Positions 17,887-25,827 of a stretch of DNA of 39,104 nt are shown in pieces (the stretch's first letter is position 1; every line of letters begins with the position of its first letter). A program made the position numbers and the translations under genes. The stretch comes from Gammaproteobacteria bacterium. Its GTDB lineage: Bacteria > Pseudomonadota > Gammaproteobacteria > SZUA-229. Where the stretch lies: NCBI GenBank assembly GCA_026195255.1, contig JAPHSS010000058.1:1-39104 (forward strand). The letters are read 5' to 3'. Below the pieces are notes generated by a model that searched no databases, was not told the origin of the DNA, and saw nothing but the letters and a program-made list of their open reading frames with translations.

Positions 17887-18699
17887 TTAATCCATAAGAT
17901 TTTTTATGGGTATTTTAAAGAAGGCGTCAGCTCCACCTTTCATAAAGTAATAATTTTTTATTCCCTTGGATTCGATTAAATACTGGAACCAGCGAACCTG
18001 TCTTCCGACCAGATCATACACATACAGGGTTTTATTGCTCTTTTTCACCTTATCCAGAAACTGATCCATTAAGACTTTATCTTTACCTGTCAAACTTATC
18101 GAGGTCTCATCTCTTGCGAATAAATAAAAGCCATCTCTATCTATACGATCTCTTATATCGAGTATAACCACTGTTTCATCAGCAGATTTTATAAATTTCT
18201 CCGCGTCCATCAAATGCGAATTAAAATTGTCTTTTGATATAAGTTTTTTCGGGTCTTTGAGCTCATTTCCTAACAACATGGCTTCCATCGGATATTTAGA
18301 TGACCAGTCAAATATTCCAGCATCAAAAGCGTATACATTTGTCAGGCGTACATAACTCATAGCACGAAGTGCTGCTTTATACGACTTCATGCATTTATGG
18401 CCATTACAATAAAACACAATCTTCTTATCGGGATGCATGTCGCGAAGAGCACTTATTTGCTCTGCATATTTTTTGGGAGTTAATGACAGGGGGACTGAAA
18501 TTGAACCTTTAATATTTAATGTTTCATATTCATATGGAGATCTTGCATCTACGATTACAGCATTCTCGCGCTGATTATATAGGTCATCTAACTCAATATA
18601 TGGCACATTTGGGTAAACTGATCGACCGGGAAAATCATCACTAGCAACTGAAGCTATTGAAATCATACTCATCAGTATAATAGCTATTATTTTATTCAT
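17887..18699 (-). CDS. Exported tandem-rhodanese protein, copy B
   Basis: Paralogue of the neighbouring downstream gene (270 aa). Signal peptide at about 1-20 (ending SVAS), then domain 1 with VIVDARSPYEYETLNIKGS and the active-site loop YCNGHKCMKSY (Cys98). The second domain has VVILDIRDRIDRDGF and the degenerate loop YDLVGRQVRW without cysteine. The ATG chosen is preceded by AAAGGG at 6 bases; an in-frame GTG 21 bases upstream overlaps that ribosome site and is rejected. Both copies share DDFPxRSxYPxV immediately after the signal peptide. The pair probably arose by local duplication followed by divergence; the intervening 400 bases argue against a tight operon. Confidence 0.82.
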   Translation of the reverse strand: MNKIIAIILMSMISIASVASDDFPGRSVYPNVPYIELDDLYNQRENAVIVDARSPYEYETLNIKGSISVPLSLTPKKYAEQISALRDMHPDKKIVFYCNGHKCMKSYKAALRAMSYVRLTNVYAFDAGIFDWSSKYPMEAMLLGNELKDPKKLISKDNFNSHLMDAEKFIKSADETVVILDIRDRIDRDGFYLFARDETSISLTGKDKVLMDQFLDKVKKSNKTLYVYDLVGRQVRWFQYLIESKGIKNYYFMKGGADAFFKIPIKNLMD

Positions 18700-19207
18700 C
18701 CAACACCCTTTAAAAATCACGCAGATTGATATTAGTACATTATCAAATATAAGTTTAAATTTATTATTATAATTTCTAACTATAACTCATTTTTAACAAT
18801 TATTTAAACATCCGTTAACTGTTTAAACACCCACTATATATTTGATAAGTAAAATCATCAAGCCTAGTTTCAATCAATGCAGGAGCACAGTGTGTTCAAT
18901 GAGTTGAAATACCAAACCACATTATGATCAAATCTCACTCGCAGCCAGGCTTTATTAACACGGCATGTCTCGTTATGTTTTTAGAGCGTTTCTATGTGTA
19001 ATAGATAACCATACAGGTAATAACTAAGAGCATCAAAACGCTTCGTAGAAGATAAAACAAATGGGCTCAGTAACATCTTTACAATAGGCATCAGTGTCTA
19101 TGCTGCTATGTCTAATCACATTTATTAGTCCTACATTTTATAAATCACAGAAAGTCTTTAATATGGGTGTCTTTACATTTGTTGACCACTTATTATTCTT
19201 TTATTAA
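18700..19207. other. Gene-free stretch with a dispersed repeat
   Basis: No gene is visible. It contains repeat copy 2 of the CACTATATATTTGA family and, near 19164, an isolated ATGGGTGTCTTT word matching the GGGTGTC repeat family seen at 31.6 and 38-39 kb. The left end should hold the promoter of the rhodanese copy B gene. Confidence 0.45.
18828..18862. repeat. Dispersed repeat CACCCACTATATATTTG, copy 2
   Basis: The best-preserved copy: CACCCACTATATATTTG followed by ATAAGTAAAATCATCAAG. The right part matches copies near 28133 (CAGATATAATCATCAA) and 35369 (AGAGTAAGGTCATTAAGC). Confidence 0.65.
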
Positions 19208-21043
19208 TTAGGAAAGTGTATAGATAATTGGTAATAATAAAGATAAACCCAACCAGACAATGAGTGTTAATGGTACACCGACGCGCACAAAATCCATAAA
19301 GGTATAACCACCTGCGCTCATCACCAGCAGGTTGGTTTTGTACGCCATGGGTGTAGCATAACTCATGTTGGCCCCGAAGAGCACGGCAATGACGAAGGGT
19401 TCCGGGTCAAGCTGAAGTTGATGTGCAATGCTGATGGCGATGGGAGTACCGATAACGGCTGCGGCATTGTTGGAAACGATATTTGTCATAACCGCCATTA
19501 ATAACATCAAACCCGAGAGGATCACCGCCGGTGAAGCGCCGGCGGTGATGGCAACGAAGGCCTGCGCGAGGTATTCAGCACCGCCGGTTTTTAGTAACGC
19601 CGAGCCCAGTGCCAAACTCGCCACTACGATGAGAATGACCTGGGTGCTGAGTGCCCTGGAAGCATGGCGCCATGTCAGGCAGTGTGTTATTAACATTAAT
19701 AACACACCACACACGGCACTAATGGCAATGGGTGCGAGCCCGAACCCAGCAACGATGACGATGCCAGCCATGATAAGTAATGCGGTTAACGCCTTGTCGG
19801 TGTAGGGCAGGTCGGCGGTGGCATCCAGCACCAGTAATTCACCGGCACGTTTGGCTTCTGCTATTTTTTCATGGTGCCCCTGAACCAGCAGGATATCGCC
19901 TGTGCGCAAACTGATCTGTTCTATTTTCTCACGTAAGGTCGCTAGTGTGCTGCCTTCGCGAGATATCGCCAGCACCAGCAACTGGTAACGGTCGGCAAAG
20001 TTTATCTGTTTCAGTGTCATGCCCCGCAAGGGTGAAGCCTGCAGCACGATAATTTCAGCGATTTGCTGGCCTTCACCGGACAGGGGGTGCTCTTCATCTA
20101 CCGCAGTATCACCAACATATAAGGTGGCGCCGAGTGCACTTTCGAACTCTTTGAGGTTGTCCGGAGTATCATTCACTAATAACCTGTCACCGGCGTGAAT
20201 ATGAGCGTCTGGTAATGGCATGATGGACGTGCCACTGTCACGAATGATGTGTGAGACTTCCATCATGCCGCCGGTGGCCTCTATGAGTTCTGCCAGTGTT
20301 TTATCCACAGCAAAACCCTTATCCAGAATAGCCAGTTGTGCAGAAAATATTCTGGGAGAGGTATCGGCAAGTGTGGCTTGCCTGTCGGGTAACAGTAGTG
20401 GTGCGATCAACCACAGGTAAACAATAGCAATGCAGGCAACGATGGCGGCGGGGATGAAAAAATCAAACATCTGTATTTTATGCAGACCCATGTCTGCCGC
20501 CACGGAGACCACCAGCAGGTTGGTCGAAGTGCCAATGCTGGTGCTCATACCTCCTACCAGTGTCGCAAAACCCATGGGCATTAACATGCCGCTAGACGAT
20601 CTACCAGTACGTAATGACACACTAATAAGTATGGGCAATAGTAATATAACGATGGGAACATTGTTAACGAAGGCGCTGAGAAAAGCGCCGATGATAAGGG
20701 TGAGCAACATGCTTAGTGCCGGACTCAGTTTCCACAAACGCGCGAGATTTCGGCCGAGTGGTTCAAGTGCACCGGTGCGCACCAGACCATTTCCGGCGAT
20801 CATCAACGCGCATACAGCCACCAGCGCTTCGTGGCCAAAACCGCTGAAGAAATCTACTGCTTCAAGGTGTTCACCCTGAGGCGTAATATATGGAAAAACC
20901 ACAAAACCGATGGTGAGTAACACCAGTATGAATAGACTTGAGGTTTCAATGGCAATTTTTTCGCGGCTAAACAGAACAAGGGCAAGCACGACCAGCGCGA
21001 GCACAGCCAGTGCATGGGGTTCTGGCATAGGTGGATAATTCAT
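19208..21043 (-). CDS. SLC13/DASS permease with TrkA-C domains
   Basis: Inner-membrane transporter (611 aa) of the divalent anion:sodium symporter group, substrate possibly sulfate or a dicarboxylate. Layout: an N-terminal half of membrane helices containing AFLSAFVNNVPIVILLLPI and STSIGTSTNLLVVSVA (the SNT-type substrate/Na+ hairpins). Next, two cytoplasmic TrkA-C/RCK_C-like modules (about 240-400), with GDRLLVNDTPDNLKEFE and GDILLVQGHHEKIAEAK. The second membrane half has NIVSNNAAAVIGTPIAIS and NMSYATPMAYKTNLLV. Twin NxP-type hairpins and two TrkA-C domains are the usual arrangement. It stands alone. GC content is higher than in its neighbours. Confidence 0.92.
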   Translation of the reverse strand: MNYPPMPEPHALAVLALVVLALVLFSREKIAIETSSLFILVLLTIGFVVFPYITPQGEHLEAVDFFSGFGHEALVAVCALMIAGNGLVRTGALEPLGRNLARLWKLSPALSMLLTLIIGAFLSAFVNNVPIVILLLPILISVSLRTGRSSSGMLMPMGFATLVGGMSTSIGTSTNLLVVSVAADMGLHKIQMFDFFIPAAIVACIAIVYLWLIAPLLLPDRQATLADTSPRIFSAQLAILDKGFAVDKTLAELIEATGGMMEVSHIIRDSGTSIMPLPDAHIHAGDRLLVNDTPDNLKEFESALGATLYVGDTAVDEEHPLSGEGQQIAEIIVLQASPLRGMTLKQINFADRYQLLVLAISREGSTLATLREKIEQISLRTGDILLVQGHHEKIAEAKRAGELLVLDATADLPYTDKALTALLIMAGIVIVAGFGLAPIAISAVCGVLLMLITHCLTWRHASRALSTQVILIVVASLALGSALLKTGGAEYLAQAFVAITAGASPAVILSGLMLLMAVMTNIVSNNAAAVIGTPIAISIAHQLQLDPEPFVIAVLFGANMSYATPMAYKTNLLVMSAGGYTFMDFVRVGVPLTLIVWLGLSLLLPIIYTLS

Positions 21044-21350
21044 TGTTTATAACTGCCCGTGGTTTTGCTTCATTTAAAGAGCTTTTATCCGAATGGCACT
21101 AAGTTAAGGCGCTTCGGCAAGAGATAATAACATGCAATATTAGTCTAAAGGTGGCGCTATATCATGCTGGGCTCTAGACCCCTGTTTTCTACTTTCCACT
21201 TACAAACGCTGCACAGAAAATCCCTCACTGAAAGCCAGATATTAGCCGATGAATTATAAAAATTAAAACATAAATCGTTTACTCCGTTAAGCGTATTTAA
21301 GGTGTATTTAAGCTGGGTGTCCTGATAAGACGATAAGACGCTAATCAGGT
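21044..21350. other. Divergent upstream region before the PhoPQ-like module
   Basis: Shared upstream DNA of the SLC13 gene and the His-rich protein operon. Apart from the PhoP-type site listed next, a GGGTGTCC word at 21315 and short repeats of GATAAGACG (21324-21340) are visible. No coding region. Confidence 0.45.
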
Positions 21351-21394
21351 GTTCATATTCGTTCAGCTTTCGTTCAGTAAGGCTGCGTTATCTT
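21351..21394 (+). promoter_or_regulatory. PhoP-type direct-repeat box and -10 before the His-rich/PepSY/PhoPQ operon
   Basis: GTTCAG (21361-21366) and GTTCAG (21372-21377) are separated by 5 bases, the spacing of PhoP/OmpR-class binding sites. A weaker third half-site GTTCAT lies at 21351. The downstream half ends 11 bases before TATCTT (21389-21394), a plausible -10, so the box occupies the -35 position, as in activator-dependent promoters. The same box and spacing recur at 24399-24432. Confidence 0.65.
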
Positions 21395-21444
21395 AAAACC
21401 ATCGGGAAAGACCTGATATTACTGACTAACTCAGGAGAACTAAG

Positions 21445-21885
21445 ATGAACATTATTTCAAAGTTAAAAAAACTACCACTAACAGGCCTGCTTGCCGCCGC
21501 ACTTGTTTTTTCACCCGGCCTTTCTTTTGCCGAGGGAAATAACAAGGGAAATAATCAGGCTAACAAGGGCCGCCATAACGCTCATTCATATCAGCAGGCC
21601 AAGCATAACCATAACCGCTCACAACACAAGGCTCACAAACGCGAAAAGAGTAGTCGTCATTATCGAAATCATAGGCAACGAGATAATCACCATAATGGAC
21701 AACGGCATAGAGGCAGGCACCAGGTAGTACACAACTACAACCGCCATACCCACAATCGACATGATCATGGTTACTCGAATCACTCACACTCAAATCACTA
21801 TAATCGCGGATTTCTCAACCTGCGTAACCTGGGAGTTGTTTTTGGTTTACACACCGACAGATTTGATGTTTATGTTCGTGACTAA
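21445..21885 (+). CDS. Secreted histidine-rich protein
   Basis: A 146-aa protein with a classical signal peptide (1-29, ending LSFA). It is followed by about 90 residues of extremely His/Asn/Arg/Lys-rich, low-complexity sequence (many NH, HN, RH and HS pairs), then a short ordinary tail: LRNLGVVFGLHTDRFDVYVRD. AGGAG lies 8 bases before the ATG. Poly-His composition suggests binding of divalent metals such as Zn, Ni or Cu in the periplasm or at the surface; the tail may be a structural or docking element. It is the first gene after the PhoP-type box and precedes PepSY and PhoPQ-like genes, so it may buffer the metals or cations that such systems respond to. No recognised family. Confidence 0.75.
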   Translation: MNIISKLKKLPLTGLLAAALVFSPGLSFAEGNNKGNNQANKGRHNAHSYQQAKHNHNRSQHKAHKREKSSRHYRNHRQRDNHHNGQRHRGRHQVVHNYNRHTHNRHDHGYSNHSHSNHYNRGFLNLRNLGVVFGLHTDRFDVYVRD

Positions 21886-21899
21886 GCCTTACGCCAATC

Positions 21900-21932
21900 G
21901 TTATCTGTATAGCCTGCGGGCGTACAGATAAC
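21900..21932 (+). promoter_or_regulatory. Strong intercistronic hairpin
   Basis: GTTATCTGTA pairs perfectly with TACAGATAAC around 13 bases whose GCC/GGC can extend the stem. It lies 15 bases past the His-rich stop, has no U-run after it, and precedes the PepSY gene. It could stabilise the upstream message or partly terminate it, giving more His-rich protein than regulator. Confidence 0.55.
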
Positions 21933-22005
21933 TGGGCCGTGTAGTGTGGTAGCCAATGGCACGGCAGTGTAAACTGCACCTTAATTAAATATTACGATCT
22001 GGCTT

Positions 22006-22245
22006 ATGAAAGCACTTATATCATTATTTCTATTATTAATGCTCACACTAACAACCCCTGTATACGCAGATAAGCAGGTTATTAGCAAACAGCAGGCGGT
22101 AAGCATTGCCCTGCAACAGCATCCTGGGCGTGTACTCTCAGTTAAACATAATGGAAATGTCTATCGCGTTAAAATACTCAATGCGAGTGGCGAAGTGCGC
22201 TCTATTTCAGTTGATGCGAATAGCGGAAAGACGGTTAACCGGTAG
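22006..22245 (+). CDS. Small exported PepSY-domain protein
   Basis: A 79-aa periplasmic protein: signal peptide (1-21, ending VYA) followed by a single PepSY domain, with ISKQQAVSIALQQHPGRVLS (helix), VYRVKILNASGEVRSISVDA (strands) and the typical end SGKTV. PepSY proteins of this size often sit beside PhoPQ-type two-component genes and are thought to modulate the sensor or bind a ligand. Here the gap to the response regulator is only 5 bases, so co-translation is likely. Confidence 0.88.
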   Translation: MKALISLFLLLMLTLTTPVYADKQVISKQQAVSIALQQHPGRVLSVKHNGNVYRVKILNASGEVRSISVDANSGKTVNR

Positions 22246-22250
22246 TCGTT

Positions 22251-22958
22251 ATGCGTATTTTAATTATTGAGGATGAGCTGGATTTACTCAACGACATTAA
22301 AAGCCAGCTAGAATCTGACGGTTATATCGTTGACACAAGTAGTGACGGAAATGAGGGTTATTATTTTGCAACCGAATATCCATTAGACGCGGCTATTATT
22401 GATATTGGCCTGCCGGGTATGTCGGGTATTGAAATCATTAAAAAACTTCGTCAACAGGGACACGTTCTGCCTGTGCTAATTTTAACCGCGCGAAGTCGTT
22501 GGCAGGAAAAGGTAGAAGGCCTGGAGGCGGGCGCAGATGACTACCTGGTAAAACCATTTCAGATGGAAGAACTACAGGCCAGGTTAAAAGCCCTGTTGCG
22601 TCGTGCAAGCGGCTCCCCATCCACAGAGCTTAGCTGCGGTTGCATTACACTTAAACCTGAAACCCAGCAGGTGTTACTTAATAACGCAGGGCTTGAAGTA
22701 ACCGCCTTTGAATATCGCTTGCTGGAATATCTAATGCGCCACTCCAACGAGGCCGTATCCAAATCACGACTAGCAGACTACCTCTACCCACACGATGATG
22801 ATCGCGATAGTAATGTTATCGAGGTGCTTATCGGGCGCTTACGCAAGAAGTTAGACCCGCAAGGCCAGCTTCTGCCAATCGAAACACTGCGTAATCGGGG
22901 TTACCGTTTTACCCTCTGCAATAGCAATAGCAATAGCAATAACGACAGTGAAACCTGA
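22251..22958 (+). CDS. PhoP-like response regulator (OmpR/PhoB class)
   Basis: Two-domain transcription factor (235 aa). Receiver domain at 1-117: EDE acidic pocket, phosphoacceptor Asp51 in AAIIDIGLPGMSG, and the PhoP-lineage phrase LTARSRWQEKVEGLEAGADD with Lys in YLVKPF. The winged-helix DNA-binding domain spans about 130-225, with LTAFEYRLLEYLMRH and the recognition-helix region SNVIEVLIGRLRKKLD ending RNRGYRFTL. The C-terminus is a run of Asn-Ser repeats encoded by a hexanucleotide repeat. Partner kinase directly downstream. Expected to bind GTTCAG-N5-GTTCAG sites at 21361 and 24399 (inference from position and spacing). Confidence 0.94.
   Translation: MRILIIEDELDLLNDIKSQLESDGYIVDTSSDGNEGYYFATEYPLDAAIIDIGLPGMSGIEIIKKLRQQGHVLPVLILTARSRWQEKVEGLEAGADDYLVKPFQMEELQARLKALLRRASGSPSTELSCGCITLKPETQQVLLNNAGLEVTAFEYRLLEYLMRHSNEAVSKSRLADYLYPHDDDRDSNVIEVLIGRLRKKLDPQGQLLPIETLRNRGYRFTLCNSNSNSNNDSET
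22920..22940 (+). repeat. In-frame hexanucleotide repeat (AATAGC)n at the regulator C-terminus
   Basis: Three exact AATAGC units plus AAT encode Asn-Ser repeats at the very end of the response regulator, beyond the winged helix. Slippage would change tail length without a frameshift. Confidence 0.6.
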
Positions 22959-22987
22959 TAACAGACTCAAAATGATAATAATAAACA

Positions 22988-24301
22988 ATGTCACTTAATC
23001 TTCGAATCATTCTAAGCGCAACCAGCGTACTGGTAATTTTTATTACACTGACGGCAGCGGCATTAAACCGCGCATTTGTCGAGAGTACCGAAAGCGCCCT
23101 GCGTGACAACCTAACCAGTCAATTGTATGCATTATTGGCTGCAGCAGAGGTAACAGAAGGCGAGATAATAATGCCTTCCAGTGAACTGGATGCGCTACTC
23201 GGATTACCTAGCTCGGGCGTCTATGCCTATATTATTAATCAGTCAGCGCAGACCTTATGGCAATCATCATCTGCATTAGGTGCAAAACTACCGCGGGCTG
23301 AAGCACTGGCAAGTGGTGAAAAACAATTCAAAAAAACAGACGTAGGAGAGTTAAGTTATTACACCTTTGCCTACGGCATAAACTGGGTTACCGATACCAG
23401 CGCCATTGCGCTCACATTTACTATAGCAACGGATCTTGTGTCATTTAATAAACAGATAACAGAATATCGTAACACCCTGTGGGGCTGGTTATTAGCAATG
23501 GCCATACTTTTACTGATTAGCCAGGCTGCGATACTGCGTTGGGGTTTATTACCTTTACGCCAGGTGAAACTCGAATTAAATAAAATTGAAAGTGGTGATC
23601 AGCAACAAATAGAACAACATTACCCACAGGAAATTGAACAACTGACAAACAACATTAATCAGTTATTAGTACAGGAGCGTAATCAGAAAACACGTTATCG
23701 AAATGCACTTGGTGATCTTGCACACAGTCTTAAAACACCTCTTGCTGTATTACAAAGTAGTTTGAACTCAAACAATACAGCTGATGACTCAATGAAAGAG
23801 CAAATAACACGCATGAACTCTATTGTTGAATATCAGTTGCAACGTGCGGCAACCGCGGGCACCTCGACAAGTGCAAAATCATTAAAAATAAAGTCGATTA
23901 TTATTCGAATGCTCGAGTCACTTAAAAAAGTTTATCGTGACAAAGCGATTAGACTTAATTTGACTGCGGATGAAAACCTCACATTCAAAGGTGATGAAGG
24001 CGATTTAATGGAGCTGTTAGGTAACCTCTTAGACAATGCATACAAATGGGCCGATAAACGTATTGATATTATTGCTGAATCTGAGGCAGGTAAACTATCT
24101 ATACGTGTATTAGACGATGGCCCGGGTATTAAAGCTGAGCAGGCGCAGATGTTATTAGAACGAGGCGTGCGCGCCGATCAAAATATTGCCGGACACGGCA
24201 TCGGTTTATCAATTGTGCATAATATTGTTGATGCTTATCAGGGCGAATTATTTATTAAAAAAAGCCCACTCGGTGGCGCTGAAATTCAAATTATACTCTA
24301 A
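22988..24301 (+). CDS. PhoQ-like sensor histidine kinase
   Basis: Membrane sensor kinase (437 aa) with TM1 (about 6-26), a periplasmic domain (27-162) and TM2 (about 163-185). A HAMP-like linker follows. The DHp helix LGDLAHSLKTPLAVL (His246) is the form specific to PhoQ-type kinases. The ATPase domain has an N box (LGNLLDNAYKWA), DDGPGI and GHGIGLSIVHNIVDAY. The periplasmic sensor is shorter on acidic clusters than enteric PhoQ, so the signal need not be Mg2+. It is cotranscribed with the regulator (29-base gap). The ATP-binding motifs look intact. Confidence 0.94.
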   Translation: MSLNLRIILSATSVLVIFITLTAAALNRAFVESTESALRDNLTSQLYALLAAAEVTEGEIIMPSSELDALLGLPSSGVYAYIINQSAQTLWQSSSALGAKLPRAEALASGEKQFKKTDVGELSYYTFAYGINWVTDTSAIALTFTIATDLVSFNKQITEYRNTLWGWLLAMAILLLISQAAILRWGLLPLRQVKLELNKIESGDQQQIEQHYPQEIEQLTNNINQLLVQERNQKTRYRNALGDLAHSLKTPLAVLQSSLNSNNTADDSMKEQITRMNSIVEYQLQRAATAGTSTSAKSLKIKSIIIRMLESLKKVYRDKAIRLNLTADENLTFKGDEGDLMELLGNLLDNAYKWADKRIDIIAESEAGKLSIRVLDDGPGIKAEQAQMLLERGVRADQNIAGHGIGLSIVHNIVDAYQGELFIKKSPLGGAEIQIIL

Positions 24302-24398
24302 CGCTGCATCTATCTCGAATACACATCCGTGGTTTCAAAAATACCTCCTCAATACTTTATTTAAGTAACTTTTCATAAAAACATAACAGTTAAATTCC

Positions 24399-24432
24399 GT
24401 TCAGCTACTGTTCAGCTAACACATGATGAAAT
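24399..24432 (+). promoter_or_regulatory. Second PhoP-type direct-repeat box and -10
   Basis: GTTCAG (24399-24404) and GTTCAG (24410-24415) with 5 bases between, ending 11 bases before TGAAAT (24427-24432; 4 of 6 match to TATAAT). The geometry is identical to the site at 21361-21394. It precedes the anchored surface protein gene, which is therefore probably in the same regulon. Confidence 0.62.
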
Positions 24433-24476
24433 AGAACCGTAATTTAGAGAATGAATTAAATAAAGCGGAGAATCTC

Positions 24477-25268
24477 ATGTCAAACAACACAATAATAAGA
24501 AAAATAAGTCTGAACATATCAGTACTGCTTATCGCTATTCTGGCGCTGCCGACAATTACCCTGGCTGCTGATTCAACTAGCAGCAAATCGATCAGTTATA
24601 GCAGTAATGCTCTAATGGATGATTCAACAAAAGACACACAACTAAAACAGGCTATATCAACAACGCTTGCGCCCACACTCAAACAGGGGTATCGCAGCGA
24701 AACAGAAATACCAGAGAAATTGACCACAACAATCGCTCATTACTCTGTGAATGCGTTTAACATTTATAACGTAACAACTGAATTAATTAGCGACTTTGAC
24801 TATGATGGTTTCTATCATCGATTTAGCGTAGAAATTGATGCGGATACTATTTATGATGTCTCATATGTATATGCAAAACTTTACCTGAGTTACGAGGGTG
24901 GCCCGTGGAATTATTATGCCACCAGCAGTGCTTATCACATTTATGGAAATAGCGAGAATGATGCCTTTGTTATTGAATCAGAACTTACAGATGGATTCCC
25001 TAGCGGTTATTATGATGTACGCATTGAATTATACGATGCGGACTATAATGAATGGTTAACTAGTTACGGCCCATATGATGATGCATCAATCAGCACGCTA
25101 CCACTGGAAGACAGTTATTCTGATGATAGCAATATAGAGATTATACATCCAGTACAGACAGATGTTGTAGTTGTCGGAAGAGGCTCTATGGGTATTTGGC
25201 TATTACTTTTGAGTGCTTTGGTATTAACGATAAGCAGATACAAGTTAACAAAAAAACAGAAAATTTAG
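24477..25268 (+). CDS. Exported protein with C-terminal GlyGly-CTERM-like anchor (choice-of-anchor H type)
   Basis: A 263-aa protein with an N-terminal signal peptide (ending TLAAD), a Ser/Thr-rich linker, and a beta-sandwich-like domain (about 95-210) rich in Tyr/Asp: DFDYDGFYHRFSVEIDAD and DGFPSGYYDVRIELYDADYN. The C-terminal tail has GRGSMGIWLLLLSALVL then basic residues, the pattern of rhombosortase/GlyGly-CTERM sorting signals. This matches the choice-of-anchor H family. GGAG lies 7 bases before the ATG. It probably ends up at the cell surface or is released. It is linked to the PhoPQ-like operon by position and by a shared promoter box. Function unknown. Confidence 0.78.
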   Translation: MSNNTIIRKISLNISVLLIAILALPTITLAADSTSSKSISYSSNALMDDSTKDTQLKQAISTTLAPTLKQGYRSETEIPEKLTTTIAHYSVNAFNIYNVTTELISDFDYDGFYHRFSVEIDADTIYDVSYVYAKLYLSYEGGPWNYYATSSAYHIYGNSENDAFVIESELTDGFPSGYYDVRIELYDADYNEWLTSYGPYDDASISTLPLEDSYSDDSNIEIIHPVQTDVVVVGRGSMGIWLLLLSALVLTISRYKLTKKQKI

Positions 25269-25305
25269 TTTATGTTAAGAGTATCAGAGATCATAGTTAA
25301 TTCGT

Positions 25306-25352
25306 GGCAGAGCACAAAACTTATAAATATTTGAAGTCATTGTGTTCTGGCC
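25306..25352. terminator. Palindromic element between convergent genes (relative of 11533-11579)
   Basis: CAGAGCACAA (25308-25317) pairs with TTGTGTTCTG (25340-25349), one position being a G-U pair in RNA. Together with flanking GG and GCC it spans 47 bases, the same length as the GGCAGAG element at 11533-11579, with several shared internal words (TTATAAA, ATT, TTGA). It probably serves as a bidirectional terminator. Confidence 0.55.
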
Positions 25353-25383
25353 TGAATAGTGAATTTGCAACCTTTCAGATTGA

Positions 25384-25827
25384 CTAATTGGCGCTTTGTA
25401 TAATCTCCCAATCCTGATCAAATATTGGCTTTAAATCTTGCTGGATATAGTGTTCCAGTAATATGCCGCCTTTCTGTGTTGATTTCCAAATCCTAAATGT
25501 ATGCTCACTACCTCCTGAGCCCTCGTTAACCGTCTCAAGTTTTGAAAAGTAATCTACACCGTTAATAGTTTTCGTTTCATAGGAGGATAGGTCATTAGGT
25601 GAACTATCGGTTTTTTTTATTTCAAGCTCATTTATTGCTCGGCTATCATCAGACGAAAAATTAATCTTGAAACCTGTTTCTATTTTTTTAAATTTATTCA
25701 CATTTTTTCTAATGTTAATAGTCAAACCATTTTCATGTGATAGTGTTTCCAATTTATTCTCCGCTTCATTGTTTATTTCACAGGAAATAAAGCTTAGTAA
25801 AAGTAAAAAAAGTATTATTTTTTTCAT
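25384..25827 (-). CDS. Lipoprotein, candidate immunity to the lysozyme-like effector
   Basis: A 147-aa lipoprotein with the signal MKKIILFLLLLSFIS and lipobox cysteine at residue 16, followed by a mostly beta/charged mature part. There is no known domain. Its ATG overlaps the last base of the stop codon of the upstream effector gene, so it is translationally coupled to it. A periplasmic lipoprotein paired with a cell-wall hydrolase is the classic arrangement of interbacterial effector immunity, since the toxin acts on peptidoglycan. That role is inferred from gene order and localisation, not from sequence similarity. Confidence 0.72.
   Translation of the reverse strand: MKKIILFLLLLSFISCEINNEAENKLETLSHENGLTINIRKNVNKFKKIETGFKINFSSDDSRAINELEIKKTDSSPNDLSSYETKTINGVDYFSKLETVNEGSGGSEHTFRIWKSTQKGGILLEHYIQQDLKPIFDQDWEIIQSAN

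Noticed and set aside
20430-20879. Plus-strand frame opposite the SLC13 gene
   Set aside because: Composition is that of an antisense shadow of membrane helices; the minus-strand product has full family signatures.
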